Below are positions 34,593 through 45,599 of a stretch of 64,000 nt of DNA, in pieces. The stretch spans positions 2,956,501 to 3,020,500 of the forward strand of contig NZ_CP104558.1 of NCBI RefSeq assembly GCF_025398035.1. The letters run 5' to 3'. This DNA is from Rossellomorea vietnamensis. Its GTDB lineage: Bacteria; Bacillota; Bacilli; Bacillales; Bacillaceae_B. A model generated the notes under the pieces. The model did not search any database and had not been told where the DNA came from. It saw only the letters and a list, made by a program, of their open reading frames with translations. The first letter of the stretch is position 1, and each line of letters begins with the position of its first letter. The position numbers were made by a program, and so were the translations under genes.

Positions 34593-35444
34593 ATGAACAT
34601 CAAAAATGTAATGGTCATCGGCGCCGGACAAATGGGCTCGGGGATCGCCCAGGTATGTGCACAGGCAGGATTCAACGTATACCTGAACGATTTGAAAGAA
34701 GAGTTTGTCCAAAAGGGAATGGGAGTCATCGCGAAGAATCTGACGCGTTCCGTTGAAAAAGGAAGAATGTCTGAAGAAGATAAAACAGCGACAGTGAATC
34801 GTTTGACGGCTTCAACGGATATCGAGGACGCCAAGAAGGTGGATCTTGTCATTGAAGCGGCAGTGGAAAATATGGAAATCAAAACGAAGATTTTTGCTCA
34901 GCTGGATGAGATCACGCCGGAGCATACCATCCTGGCTTCTAACACGTCTTCACTTCCGATCACGGAAATTGCGGCAGCGACGAAGCGGCCAAAACAAGTG
35001 ATCGGTATGCACTTCATGAATCCGGTACCGGTGATGAAATTGGTTGAGATCATACGTGGGCTTGCGACAACAGATGAAGTGTATCAAGTGATTGAAGATA
35101 TGACAAAGTCACTTAACAAAGTGCCGGTAGAGGTAGAGGATTTCCCGGGATTCGTTTCAAACCGCATCCTGATGCCGATGATCAATGAAGCGATCTACAC
35201 CCTTTATGAAGGGGTGGCGAGCAAAGAGGCCATCGATGAAGTGATGAAGCTCGGGATGAATCACCCGATGGGACCTCTGACCCTGGCTGACTTCATCGGA
35301 CTCGATACATGCCTCTATATAATGGAAACCCTGCACGAAGGCTTCGGTGACGATAAATACCGTCCATGTCCTCTATTGAGGAAATATGTGAAAGCAGGCT
35401 GGCTGGGTAAGAAAACGGGCCGCGGCTTCTATTCGTACGAGTGA
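34593..35444 (+). CDS. 3-hydroxybutyryl-CoA dehydrogenase
   Basis: NAD-dependent enzyme (283 aa), MmgB/Hbd type, interconverting 3-hydroxybutyryl-CoA and acetoacetyl-CoA. Rossmann motif VIGAGQMGSGIAQVCAQAGF at residues 7-26; SNTSSLPITEIA and the catalytic HFMNPVPVMKLVEII (His about 139); C-terminal domain with NHPMGPLTLADFIGLD. Ribosome site AAAGGGGAG. It acts before the upstream thiolase in beta-oxidation. Confidence 0.95.
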   Translation: MNIKNVMVIGAGQMGSGIAQVCAQAGFNVYLNDLKEEFVQKGMGVIAKNLTRSVEKGRMSEEDKTATVNRLTASTDIEDAKKVDLVIEAAVENMEIKTKIFAQLDEITPEHTILASNTSSLPITEIAAATKRPKQVIGMHFMNPVPVMKLVEIIRGLATTDEVYQVIEDMTKSLNKVPVEVEDFPGFVSNRILMPMINEAIYTLYEGVASKEAIDEVMKLGMNHPMGPLTLADFIGLDTCLYIMETLHEGFGDDKYRPCPLLRKYVKAGWLGKKTGRGFYSYE

Positions 35445-35473
35445 TTACGACGAACATCAGGGAGGAAACAGTC

Positions 35474-36610
35474 ATGGAGTTACGATTCACGGAAGAGCAG
35501 CAGATGATGAGAAAGATGGTCCGGGATTTTGCCGAAACAGAAATCCAGCCGTTCATCGAGAAGATGGAAGCGGGAGAGTTTCCGAGAGATATTTTAAAAA
35601 AGATGGCTGAGCTTGGTTTGATGGGGATTACGATCCCTGAGAAGTACGGCGGATCTGAGATGGATTTCACTTCTTATATCATTGCGATTCACGAGCTGTC
35701 TAAAGTAAGCGCCACCATCGGGGTCATTTTGTCGGTTCATACGTCGGTAGGCACGAACCCGATCCTTTACTTTGGAAACGAAGAACAAAAACAAAAATAT
35801 CTTCCAAAGCTTGCAACGGGTGAGTATTTAGGTGCCTTCTGCCTGACGGAGCCGAGTGCAGGATCCGATGCGAAGAGTCTCAAATCCCGGGCCGAAAAGC
35901 GTGGTGACCACTATGTGGTGAACGGATCGAAAGTCTTCATCACCAATGGTGGGGAAGCCGATACGTATATTGTATTTGCGACGACGGATTCGACGAAGGG
36001 GAGCCGCGGGGTATCGGCCTTCATCGTCGAGAAGGATACACCTGGTCTTGTGATCGGGAAAGATGAACATAAAATGGGGCTGCACGGTTCCCGGACCGTC
36101 CAGCTGACGTTTGAAGATATGAAAGTCCCTGCTGAAAACCTTCTCGGTGAAGAAGGGGAAGGCTTCAAGATCGCCATGGCGAACCTGGACGTCGGCCGGA
36201 TCGGAATTGCCGCGCAGGCGCTGGGAATCGCAGAAGCGGCTTTCGATTACTCAACGGCTTATGCAAAAGAACGGGTGCAATTCGGCAAGCCGATCGCCGC
36301 CCAGCAGGGAATCGGCTTTAAGCTTGCCGATATGGCGACGGCGGTTGAGGGCTCGAAGCTTCTTGTGTACCGGGCGGCTAATCTTCGCTCCAGCAACATC
36401 TCCTGTGGGAAAGAAGCGAGTATGGCTAAGCTGTTTGCTTCGAAAACAGCCGTCGAAGTGTCGACGGAAGCGATTCAGGTTTATGGCGGATATGGGTATA
36501 CGAAGGAGTATCCGGTGGAGAGGTTGTTCCGTGATGCGAAGGTGACGGAAATTTATGAGGGTACTAGTGAGATTCAGCGGATGGTGATTGGGAAGCATTT
36601 GTTGGTGTAG
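35474..36610 (+). CDS. Acyl-CoA dehydrogenase (first of two)
   Basis: FAD flavoenzyme (378 aa), short/branched-chain type. FAD/substrate motifs GAFCLTEPSAGSDAKSLKSR (about 118-137) and [17 protein letters not shown]-terminal IQVYGGYGYTKEYPVERLFRD and KVTEIYEGTSEIQRMV, with the catalytic Glu probably in YEGT (about 362). It is about half identical by eye to the next gene, so the pair looks like an old duplication. ATG at 35474 follows GGGAGGAAAC. Confidence 0.94.
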   Translation: MELRFTEEQQMMRKMVRDFAETEIQPFIEKMEAGEFPRDILKKMAELGLMGITIPEKYGGSEMDFTSYIIAIHELSKVSATIGVILSVHTSVGTNPILYFGNEEQKQKYLPKLATGEYLGAFCLTEPSAGSDAKSLKSRAEKRGDHYVVNGSKVFITNGGEADTYIVFATTDSTKGSRGVSAFIVEKDTPGLVIGKDEHKMGLHGSRTVQLTFEDMKVPAENLLGEEGEGFKIAMANLDVGRIGIAAQALGIAEAAFDYSTAYAKERVQFGKPIAAQQGIGFKLADMATAVEGSKLLVYRAANLRSSNISCGKEASMAKLFASKTAVEVSTEAIQVYGGYGYTKEYPVERLFRDAKVTEIYEGTSEIQRMVIGKHLLV

Positions 36611-36778
36611 TGGGCTGAGTAATTAGAGCTGTTTGAAGGGTGTTTCGGGCATATATTCTTAGCGTGTCAGGCACCTGATATATAATTTGATGTTTCGTGG
36701 AGTAAAGGGGTTTGTGGCATAGCTTGTCTCTTGAGGGTGCCAGACCCGGTATGTAGTAGATATGAGGAGGAGTTTGAG

Positions 36779-37918
36779 ATGAATTTTAAATTGTCGGAAG
36801 AGCATGAAATGATACGTAAGATGGTGCGTGATTTTGCGCGGAATGAGGTGGCTCCTACTGCTGCTGAGCGTGATGAGGAAGAGCGTTTTGATATGGATTT
36901 ATTCAAGAAGATGGCGGAGCTTGGCTTGACGGGGATTCCTTGGCCGGAAGAGTACGGCGGGATCGGCAGCGACTATCTGGCGTATTGTATCGCTGTTGAA
37001 GAACTATCAAGAGTGTGTGCGTCTACAGGTGTTACCCTGTCTGCCCATACTTCGTTAGCGGGTTGGCCTGTTTATAAATTTGGTACGGAAGAGCAGAAAC
37101 AGAAATACCTTCGTCCGATGGCGCAGGGTGAAAAGATCGGGGCTTACGGCTTGACTGAGCCGGGCTCGGGATCTGACGCAGGCGGCATGAAGACGACGGC
37201 CCGCTTAGAAGGAGATCACTACGTACTGAACGGCTCTAAAATTTTCATCACAAACGGTGGAATCGCGGATACGTATATCGTATTTGCCTTGACGGATCCA
37301 TCACAGCGCCAGCGTGGAACGAGTGCCTTCATCGTAGAAGCAGACTTCGAAGGATTCTCCGTTGGGAAAAAAGAGAAGAAGCTTGGAATCCGTTCGTCTC
37401 CAACGACTGAGATTGTATTTGAAGACTGTAAGGTACCGAAAGAAAACATGCTTGGAAACGAAGGCGATGGCTTCAAGATTGCCATGATGACCCTTGATGG
37501 CGGCCGTAACGGGATTGCCGCTCAAGCAGTCGGGATTGCCCAGGGAGCTCTTGATGCCTCCGTTGATTATGCAAAAGAACGTGAGCAGTTCGGTAAACCG
37601 ATCGCGGCAAACCAAGGGATTTCATTCAAGATCGCTGATATGGCAACATCCATCGAAGCTTCCCGTCTATTAACCTATCAAGCTGCGTGGCTTGAGTCTG
37701 AAGGTCTTCCATACGGAAAAGAATCGGCGATGTCGAAGCTGATGGCCGGTGATACAGCGATGAAAGTGACGACGGAAGCGGTTCAGATCTTTGGTGGATA
37801 TGGTTATACGAAGGATTATCCTGTTGAGCGCTATATGCGTGATGCGAAGATCACTCAGATTTATGAGGGGACGCAGGAGATTCAGAGATTGGTTATTTCG
37901 CGGATGGTGACGAAGTAG
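36779..37918 (+). CDS. acdA: Acyl-CoA dehydrogenase AcdA
   Basis: FAD acyl-CoA dehydrogenase (379 aa), near-identical in layout to B. subtilis Acd[73 protein letters not shown]-type and [15 protein letters not shown] with the catalytic Glu. In B. subtilis acdA follows fadF and is in the FadR regulon. The preceding gap (36611-36778) holds two GTGCCAG-type fragments (GTGTCAGGCACCTGA near 36663, GGGTGCCAGACCC near 36736). Ribosome site GAGGAGGAG. Confidence 0.95.
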   Translation: MNFKLSEEHEMIRKMVRDFARNEVAPTAAERDEEERFDMDLFKKMAELGLTGIPWPEEYGGIGSDYLAYCIAVEELSRVCASTGVTLSAHTSLAGWPVYKFGTEEQKQKYLRPMAQGEKIGAYGLTEPGSGSDAGGMKTTARLEGDHYVLNGSKIFITNGGIADTYIVFALTDPSQRQRGTSAFIVEADFEGFSVGKKEKKLGIRSSPTTEIVFEDCKVPKENMLGNEGDGFKIAMMTLDGGRNGIAAQAVGIAQGALDASVDYAKEREQFGKPIAANQGISFKIADMATSIEASRLLTYQAAWLESEGLPYGKESAMSKLMAGDTAMKVTTEAVQIFGGYGYTKDYPVERYMRDAKITQIYEGTQEIQRLVISRMVTK

Positions 37919-38029
37919 GATAGCTGGGTTAAGAGAGATAGAGGGGTATCTGCTTTGTTGGGGGATGAAGCAGGTGCTGTGGAATTAGGGGTCAATGGGA
38001 GAATCGGAATATAAAGGCGGTCGGTTGTT

Positions 38030-38683
38030 TTGAATAAGAAGAGGGAAGTTCATGCTTCGGTTAAGGATGAGCGTTTGGTGGAAAAACGGCGTGATCAGAT
38101 GATTCGCGGGGCCGTCTCTCTGTTTAAACAAAAGGGGTTTCACCGCACCACGACCAGAGAGATTGCAAAGGCCGCCGGATTCAGTATCGGAACGCTGTAT
38201 GAATATATACGAACAAAGGAAGATGTCCTGTATTTAGTGTGTGACAGTATTTATGAGCAGGTTCGATTGGAGCTTGAGGAGCTGGATGTCGGTAAAGGAA
38301 CGATTGAGAGCTTGAGGCTAGGCATCGCCCATTATTTCAAGGTGATGGACCGGATGCAGGATGAAGTGCTTGTCATGTATCAGGAAGCGAAATCCCTGTC
38401 TAAGGATGCTTTACCCTATGTCCTTCGCAAGGAACTTGAAATGGTCGGGATGGTGGAAGACCTGATCAAAGGTTGCGTGGAAAGCGGAAAGCTTGGGCTT
38501 GATGAAAATCAGTGCCATATGCTGGCTCAAAATGTATTCGTCCAGGGACAGATGTGGGGATTCCGTCGCTGGGCCATGCAGAAACGTTTTACACTCGAGG
38601 AATACATTGATCTTCAAATCGAATTGCTTTTTGCAGGGATCATAGGATTTGAAAAACAAGGGAGAACAGGGGGAGTAATATGA
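38030..38683 (+). CDS. TetR family regulator of the acyl-CoA block
   Basis: A 217-residue TetR/AcrR regulator. The helix-turn-helix is at about residues 20-66 ([40 protein letters not shown]). Its stop overlaps the icmF start (ATGA), so the two are translated together. Neighbours suggest an acyl-CoA ligand and a role in controlling fadF-to-icmF genes; the shared operator-like sites at 30727 and 33185 are candidates. TTG start; ribosome site is weak. Confidence 0.87.
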   Translation: MNKKREVHASVKDERLVEKRRDQMIRGAVSLFKQKGFHRTTTREIAKAAGFSIGTLYEYIRTKEDVLYLVCDSIYEQVRLELEELDVGKGTIESLRLGIAHYFKVMDRMQDEVLVMYQEAKSLSKDALPYVLRKELEMVGMVEDLIKGCVESGKLGLDENQCHMLAQNVFVQGQMWGFRRWAMQKRFTLEEYIDLQIELLFAGIIGFEKQGRTGGVI

Positions 38684-41600
38684 GCACGGTTGAGATTTAT
38701 AAACCAAAGCACCATGTTCGTTTTGTCACGGCATCGAGCCTGTTTGACGGACATGATGCGTCGATCAACATAATGCGTCGGATTATCCAGGCAAGTGGGG
38801 CAGAAGTCATCCACTTGGGCCATAACCGTTCTGTAGAGGAAGTCGTCAATGCCGCTATTCAGGAAGATGTTCAGGGGATTGCGATTTCATCCTATCAGGG
38901 TGGACACGTGGAATACTTTAAATATATGTACGACCTTTTAAAAGAAAGAGGGGCTTCCCATATCCGCATTTATGGCGGAGGCGGCGGAGTGATCATCCCG
39001 CGTGAAATCAAGGAACTTCACGAATACGGGATCGCCCGCATCTTCTCACCTGAAGACGGACGGACTCAGGGTCTTCAAGGCATGATCAATAAGATGATCG
39101 AGGAATGCGATTTTCCTACCATCAAGGGAAGCGTGAATCAGGAAGTCGAGAAGCTTTCAACCGGAGATGTGAATACGGTATCGAAGCTGATCTCACTTGC
39201 GGAATATCAAGTCGGCGCCAATGAAGAAGTGGCAGCGACAGCCCAGACCGTTTTTTCTGAAATCAAGAGTTTGGCGAAAAAAGCGCCTGTCCTTGGAATC
39301 ACGGGAACCGGTGGAGCGGGGAAGAGTTCCTTGACGGATGAACTGATCCGTCGTTTCATCAATGAACTTCCTGAAAAGAAGATTGCGATTCTATCCATCG
39401 ATCCAACGAAACAAAAAACGGGTGGAGCCCTACTTGGGGACCGGATCCGCATGAATGCGATCTTCAATCCGCGTGTTTACATGCGAAGCCTTGCCACACG
39501 TGGTTCGAAGACGGAACTTTCATTGGCCATCAAGGACGCGATCAATGTCGTGAAAGCGGCAGGATATGACCTGATTGTCGTGGAAACGAGCGGAATCGGG
39601 CAGGGGGATGCGGAAATCGCCGAGATCTGTGATATGTCTATGTACGTCATGACGAGTGAGTTCGGTGCACCGTCCCAGCTGGAGAAAATCGATATGATCG
39701 ACTATGCCGATCTTATCGTCATCAATAAGTTCGAGCGCAAAGGCTCTGAGGATGCGAGACGCCAGGTACAGAAGCAGTACCAGCGCAGTCATATGCTGTT
39801 TGATAAAGATCTGGATGACATGCCTGTGTACGGTACGATTGCCAGCCAGTTCAATGATCCGGGCACAAATGCTTTATTTGCAGCCATCATTGAAACGGTG
39901 AACAAGAAGATGGAGCTCGAGTGGAAAACAAGCTTCTCCAAAGACGTCGATGTTGAAAAGCAAAACGTCATCATTCCAAACAATCGCCGTTATTATCTCC
40001 GTGAAATTGCGGAAACGGTCCGCAATTATCATAAAAAAGCAGAAGAGCAGGTAAACCTGGCACGCCGTTTGTTCCAGCTTGAAGGGGCAATCGAAGCGGT
40101 CAATGAAAAAGAAACGAATGACGGGGTCGTAACGTCCCTTCAAACGTTGAAAGAAGAAGTCGAAAACAAACTGACATCAGAATCGAAACAGATTTTACAA
40201 AAATGGGATAACCTCAAAGAAACGTACAGCAAGGATCAATTCATCACAAAGATCCGCGATAATGAGATTGTCACTGAATTAAAGACAAAGAGCTTATCCG
40301 GACTCGATATCCCGAAGGTGTCCCTTCCGAAATACAAAGACTACGGTCAAATCTTGGATTGGGTCTATAAAGAGAATGTTCCGGGATCATTCCCTTATAC
40401 AGCAGGAGTGTTCCCTTTCAAACGAAAAGGGGAAGATCCGAAGCGTCAGTTCGCCGGTGAAGGAACGCCTGAACGGACGAACCGCCGTTTCCACTACCTG
40501 TCGAAAGATGATGATGCGAAACGCCTGAGTACGGCTTTTGATTCTGTGACTTTATATGGGGAAGATCCGGATCACCGTCCTGACATTTACGGAAAAGTCG
40601 GGGAGAGCGGTGTGAGCATCTGTACGCTGGAAGATATGAAGAAGCTGTATGCCGGGTTTGACTTGTGTGCTCCTTCCACATCCGTGTCCATGACGATCAA
40701 TGGTCCTGCACCGATCATCCTTGCCATGTATATGAACACGGCGATCGATCAGCAGATCCGCATGAAGGAAGAAGAACTCGGCCGCGTGTTGACGGTGGAA
40801 GAGTATGTGGAAGTGAAGGAACAGACCCTTCAAGTCGTCCGCGGAACGGTTCAGGCAGATATTTTAAAAGAAGATCAGGGTCAGAATACGTGTATCTTCT
40901 CAACTGAATTCGCCCTGCGCATGATGGGGGATATCCAGCAGTATTTCATCGATCACAAAGTACGGAACTATTACTCTGTATCGATTTCCGGCTATCACAT
41001 CGCGGAAGCGGGAGCGAATCCGATTTCCCAGCTTGCCTTCACGTTGGCGAACGGTTTCACGTACGTGGAATACTATTTAAGCCGTGGGATGGATATCAAT
41101 GCCTTTGCGCCAAACCTATCATTCTTCTTCTCGAACGGCCTCGACCCTGAGTATACGGTGATCGGACGTGTCGCACGACGCATCTGGTCGACGGTGATGA
41201 GGGATAAATACGGGGCGAATGAACGCAGTCAGAAACTGAAATATCACATCCAGACATCAGGTCGTTCCCTGCATGCCCAGGAAATCGACTTCAATGATAT
41301 CCGTACGACGCTCCAGGCGTTGATGGCTCTGCAGGACAACTGTAATTCCCTGCATACGAACGCTTATGATGAAGCGATCACGACACCGACGGAGGAATCC
41401 GTGCGCCGTGCCATGGCGATCCAGATGATCATCACGAAAGAACACGGATTATCGAAAAATGAAAATCCGCTTCAAGGATCGTTCATCGTAGAAGAGCTGA
41501 CGGATCTCGTGGAAGAAATGGTCCTCACGGAATTCGACCGCTTAAATGACCGCGGCGGCGTACTCGGATCGATGGAAACCCAGTATCAACGCGGCAAGAT

Positions 41601-41946
41601 CCAAGAGGAATCCATGTTCTACGAAATGAAGAAGCATTCAGGTGAGCTTCCGATCGTGGGAGTGAACACGTACCTGAATCCGAATCCACCATCTGAAGAA
41701 GACATGGACAGCATGGAACTGGCACGTGCCACAAAAGAAGAAAAAGAAACACAAATCCATAATCTGCGGGACTTCCAATCACAACACAAAGACGAAACCG
41801 AAGAAGCCCTCACCCGCCTGAAACAGGCAGCGGTCGGCGGAGGAAACATCTTCGAACAACTCATGGAAACCGTGAAAGTCGCAAGCCTCGGCCAAATCAC
41901 ACGCGCCCTCTACGAAGTAGGCGGCCAATACCGACGCAACATGTAA
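38680..41946 (+). CDS. icmF: Fused isobutyryl-CoA mutase IcmF
   Basis: A 1088-residue B12 enzyme that interconverts isobutyryl-CoA and butyryl-CoA (some act on pivalyl-CoA). Order: cobalamin-binding domain (about 12-145; [13 protein letters not shown] lower axial His, then YGGGGGVI), G-protein chaperone (about 170-420; [41 protein letters not shown]), linker, and mutase TIM barrel (about 540-1088; PYTAGVFPF, then [11 protein letters not shown]). The fused GTPase protects and repairs the cofactor. ATG overlaps the tetR stop. Confidence 0.96.
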   Translation: MSTVEIYKPKHHVRFVTASSLFDGHDASINIMRRIIQASGAEVIHLGHNRSVEEVVNAAIQEDVQGIAISSYQGGHVEYFKYMYDLLKERGASHIRIYGGGGGVIIPREIKELHEYGIARIFSPEDGRTQGLQGMINKMIEECDFPTIKGSVNQEVEKLSTGDVNTVSKLISLAEYQVGANEEVAATAQTVFSEIKSLAKKAPVLGITGTGGAGKSSLTDELIRRFINELPEKKIAILSIDPTKQKTGGALLGDRIRMNAIFNPRVYMRSLATRGSKTELSLAIKDAINVVKAAGYDLIVVETSGIGQGDAEIAEICDMSMYVMTSEFGAPSQLEKIDMIDYADLIVINKFERKGSEDARRQVQKQYQRSHMLFDKDLDDMPVYGTIASQFNDPGTNALFAAIIETVNKKMELEWKTSFSKDVDVEKQNVIIPNNRRYYLREIAETVRNYHKKAEEQVNLARRLFQLEGAIEAVNEKETNDGVVTSLQTLKEEVENKLTSESKQILQKWDNLKETYSKDQFITKIRDNEIVTELKTKSLSGLDIPKVSLPKYKDYGQILDWVYKENVPGSFPYTAGVFPFKRKGEDPKRQFAGEGTPERTNRRFHYLSKDDDAKRLSTAFDSVTLYGEDPDHRPDIYGKVGESGVSICTLEDMKKLYAGFDLCAPSTSVSMTINGPAPIILAMYMNTAIDQQIRMKEEELGRVLTVEEYVEVKEQTLQVVRGTVQADILKEDQGQNTCIFSTEFALRMMGDIQQYFIDHKVRNYYSVSISGYHIAEAGANPISQLAFTLANGFTYVEYYLSRGMDINAFAPNLSFFFSNGLDPEYTVIGRVARRIWSTVMRDKYGANERSQKLKYHIQTSGRSLHAQEIDFNDIRTTLQALMALQDNCNSLHTNAYDEAITTPTEESVRRAMAIQMIITKEHGLSKNENPLQGSFIVEELTDLVEEMVLTEFDRLNDRGGVLGSMETQYQRGKIQEESMFYEMKKHSGELPIVGVNTYLNPNPPSEEDMDSMELARATKEEKETQIHNLRDFQSQHKDETEEALTRLKQAAVGGGNIFEQLMETVKVASLGQITRALYEVGGQYRRNM

Positions 41947-41962
41947 CAACGAAAAGGAAAAT

Positions 41963-41997
41963 GAGACTACTGTACAAATGCAGTGGTCTCTTTTTTA
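41963..41997 (+). terminator. Terminator of tetR-icmF
   Basis: GAGACTACTGT pairs with TGCAGTGGTCTC, followed by six T. The remainder of the gap to 42254 shows nothing else clear. Confidence 0.85.
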
Positions 41998-42254
41998 CAA
42001 ATGGCTTATATTTGATGGTCAGTATGCATAGTATGAATGATGGTGGCATTAAGCTTTTTGGGTCGCGTTTCTCTCATAAAAAATTAAAAAGAAACCACAA
42101 CAAGTTTAAAAACCCGCCAAACCGTCTATCCTTTATACGAAATCAACCAACTTTTAACATGAACTTAATACTTATAGGGTAAGATATCCTATATAATAAG
42201 AATTATCAGACAAGTGAACGGGGAAGTACGATACATACGTTTGGATGTGAGACT

Positions 42255-42437
42255 GTGAAGACCATTTTACGCTGCATACTATTCATCATCACCATATACG
42301 CCGCCATCCTTTTATATCAATTTCAACTCGGTGCCATCCCTTTTTTCCTGCTCTCTTTTTATCTATTTTATGAAGCGTTCCGGGTGATCAAAAACGGTCA
42401 GAAAGAAGAGAAGTTAGGAAATGGCAGGCCTTCCTGA
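42255..42437 (+). CDS. Small hydrophobic protein (60 aa), hypothetical
   Basis: Two hydrophobic segments (CILFIITIYAAILLYQF and PFFLLSFYLFYEAF) then a basic tail. GTG start; the ribosome site is poor (GGATGTGAG). No family recognised. The composition is that of a real small membrane protein, but coding is not certain. Confidence 0.5.
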   Translation: MKTILRCILFIITIYAAILLYQFQLGAIPFFLLSFYLFYEAFRVIKNGQKEEKLGNGRPS

Positions 42438-42496
42438 AATCAAATGCGAAAAAAATGCGGGAAATACGAGATATGTCTGGCATAAAGTGATTTATA

Positions 42497-42525
42497 TTGT
42501 TTATAATGTTGAATATGGTTAAAAT
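42497..42525 (+). promoter_or_regulatory. Likely SigA promoter of rpoE
   Basis: TTGTTT, 17-base spacer, TAAAAT, 73 bases before the gene. A palindrome ACTCTACTTAGTAGAGT (42554-42570) lies between promoter and start. Confidence 0.5.
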
Positions 42526-42597
42526 TGATAATGGAGAATTTTTGCCCTTTTTTACTCTACTTAGTAGAGTGTGAAATAGAGAAAGGAAGTGCGTAAA

Positions 42598-43161
42598 GTG
42601 AGTCTTAAGCAATTATCCAAAGAAGAATTGCGTCAAACATCATTCATTGAATTGGCACATGAAATTTTAGTAGAGAAAAAGCAAGCGATGGCATTTGAAG
42701 AGATCGTTAGCGAAATCAAAGGTTTGCTTGAAATCTCTGATAAAGAGGTTAAGAGCCGTTTACTTCAATTCTACACGGACTTGAATATCGACGGACGTTA
42801 CATCGCCATGGGGGATAACCGTTGGGGATTAAGAGAATGGTACCCGGTTGATCAAATCGAGGAAGAGACCGTTCCAACGATGAAATCCAGCAAAAAGAAA
42901 AAGGCGAAGAAGAAAGACGAAGATCTGGATCTGGATGATTTCGATGATCTGGATGATGAAGATCTGGATTATGATGATCTTGATGATGCGGACGATGATG
43001 ATGATCTTACGGATGACGACGACGATGTCGATGTGGATGATGCAGACGAGGATCTGGATCTTGATGACGACGAGGAAGAGCTCGAGATCGATGAATTCGA
43101 CGATGTCGACGATGAAGATGAAGACGAAGAAGATGAATTGGAAGAAGAGGAAGAGAAATAA
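42598..43161 (+). CDS. rpoE: RNA polymerase delta subunit
   Basis: Delta subunit (187 aa) of the Gram-positive RNA polymerase. The folded HARE-HTH domain is residues 1-90 (FIELAHEILVEKKQAMAFEE, FYTDLNIDGRYIAMGDNRWG, WYPVDQ); a KKKKAKKK-type basic patch follows, then about 80 residues almost all Asp/Glu. Delta speeds enzyme recycling and raises sensitivity to initiating-NTP level, which matters for pyrG next door. GTG at 42598 follows GAAAGGAAG; the GTG at 42589 is too close to it. Confidence 0.96.
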   Translation: MSLKQLSKEELRQTSFIELAHEILVEKKQAMAFEEIVSEIKGLLEISDKEVKSRLLQFYTDLNIDGRYIAMGDNRWGLREWYPVDQIEEETVPTMKSSKKKKAKKKDEDLDLDDFDDLDDEDLDYDDLDDADDDDDLTDDDDDVDVDDADEDLDLDDDEEELEIDEFDDVDDEDEDEEDELEEEEEK

Positions 43162-43180
43162 TCTCTCCCGAATCAGTATG

Positions 43181-43221
43181 GCTCCCGCCAGGCTTTTGGG
43201 CCTTTTGGGGGCCTTTTGATT
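43181..43221 (+). terminator. Possible terminator of rpoE
   Basis: GGCTCCC pairs with GGGGGCC across a 20-base loop, then TTTT. Confidence 0.5.
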
Positions 43222-43260
43222 TGCGTGAAATGAGTGAAAATTCTATCCCTTATTCTATGC

Positions 43261-43299
43261 TTGACTTCTACCTCTTAGGAAGGTAGTATTTTATTTGGG
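43261..43299 (+). promoter_or_regulatory. pyrG promoter with GGGCTC start site
   Basis: TTGACT, 17-base spacer, TAGTAT, then seven bases to GGGCTCCC (first G at 43297). Initial GGGCT is the sequence needed for CTP-sensitive reiterative G addition in B. subtilis pyrG. Confidence 0.82.
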
Positions 43300-43333
43300 C
43301 TCCCTAAAAAGGGACAGATCACGTATATCACGC

Positions 43334-43369
43334 TCCCCTTACAAGATTGTAAGCGGGGCGTTTTTTGTT
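43334..43369 (+). terminator. pyrG leader attenuator
   Basis: CGCTCCCCTTACAA pairs with TTGTAAGCGGGGCG (two mismatches) then six T, about 40 bases after the start of transcription. The CTCCCC strand can pair with an added poly-G 5' end, blocking termination at low CTP. Confidence 0.82.
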
Positions 43370-43473
43370 TTTATAAGAAGAATGCATTGACATGAACGGG
43401 TTGTTGCCAACCTTTCATAAGTGGAGGATCGATTCTTTCAAGACCCCTTCCATTTTTATGTATCTTGATCATA

Positions 43474-43581
43474 AGAGGCTGTCTTAAAGCTTGAGTATGC
43501 AGGTGAATTTATTTTAAGAGAATGGACTTGTCCTTCTTTGAACAAGATAAATTCATGACATACCTACAATAGACACCCTCT
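43474..43581. repeat. Imperfect inverted-repeat element (MITE-like) in the pyrG leader
   Basis: Ends AGAGGCTGTCT and AGACACCCTCT; inner arms GTATG..GTGAATTTAT and ATAAATTCAT..CATAC. The 108-bp unit has no coding capacity. Lies between attenuator and pyrG. Confidence 0.6.
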
Positions 43582-43592
43582 ACTTTTTTTGA

Positions 43593-45227
<1,635 letters not shown>

Positions 45228-45240
45228 GATTTGAATGATA

Positions 45241-45270
45241 GAGCCCTCCCGGTTTGGGAGGGCTTTTTTA
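45241..45270 (+). terminator. Terminator of pyrG
   Basis: AGCCCTCCC, GGTT, TGGGAGGGCT, then six T. Confidence 0.92.
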
Positions 45271-45326
45271 TATTGTTGGGTGATCATTTCCGGAGACCCG
45301 CCACAGAATTTTTTTAAAAAAGAATA

Positions 45327-45355
45327 TTGACAATATTTCCACATATCGTTAATAT
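45327..45355 (+). promoter_or_regulatory. Promoter of the SAM-riboswitch operon
   Basis: TTGACA, 17-base spacer, TAATAT: near-perfect SigA promoter, 40 bases before the aptamer. Confidence 0.85.
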
Positions 45356-45394
45356 AGCGATTATAGCAAAAGCGAACACAACCAATTTCATATT

Positions 45395-45503
45395 CTCTTA
45401 TAAAGAGTTGGCAGAGGGACTGGCCCGATGACGCCCGGCAACCTACCGTTTTACGACGGAAAGGTGCTAAGACCTGCAGGAAGCATTTCCTGAGTGATAA
45501 GAG
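45395..45503 (+). ncRNA. SAM-I (S-box) riboswitch
   Basis: P1 arms CTCTTAT (45395-45401) and ATAAGAG (45497-45503). Between them are the S-box core strings GAGGGACTGGCCCGATGA, CGGCAACC, GGTGCTAA and ACCTGCAG in the usual order and spacing. A terminator follows at 45521. SAM binding should stop transcription of the transporter genes downstream, so they are on when SAM (methionine) is scarce. Confidence 0.93.
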
Positions 45504-45520
45504 CACGTTTATTTATACAT

Positions 45521-45556
45521 AAACCTCTTTTCTCTTGGGAAAAGAGGTTTTTTTAT
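45521..45556 (+). terminator. Riboswitch-controlled terminator
   Basis: AACCTCTTTTC, TCTTGG, GAAAAGAGGTT, then seven T. Confidence 0.9.
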
Positions 45557-45599
45557 TGAAAAAAATAGAGGGGAACACCCTCGGGAGGAGAAAAGAAAG

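Noticed and set aside
34100-34882. 260-codon minus frame spanning the thiolase-hbd junction
   Set aside because: Antisense to two conserved genes and crossing a hairpin; no family match.
42554-42570. ACTCTACTTAGTAGAGT as a terminator or operator before rpoE
   Set aside because: Perfect palindrome but no T run and no known regulator; kept only as a remark under the rpoE promoter.
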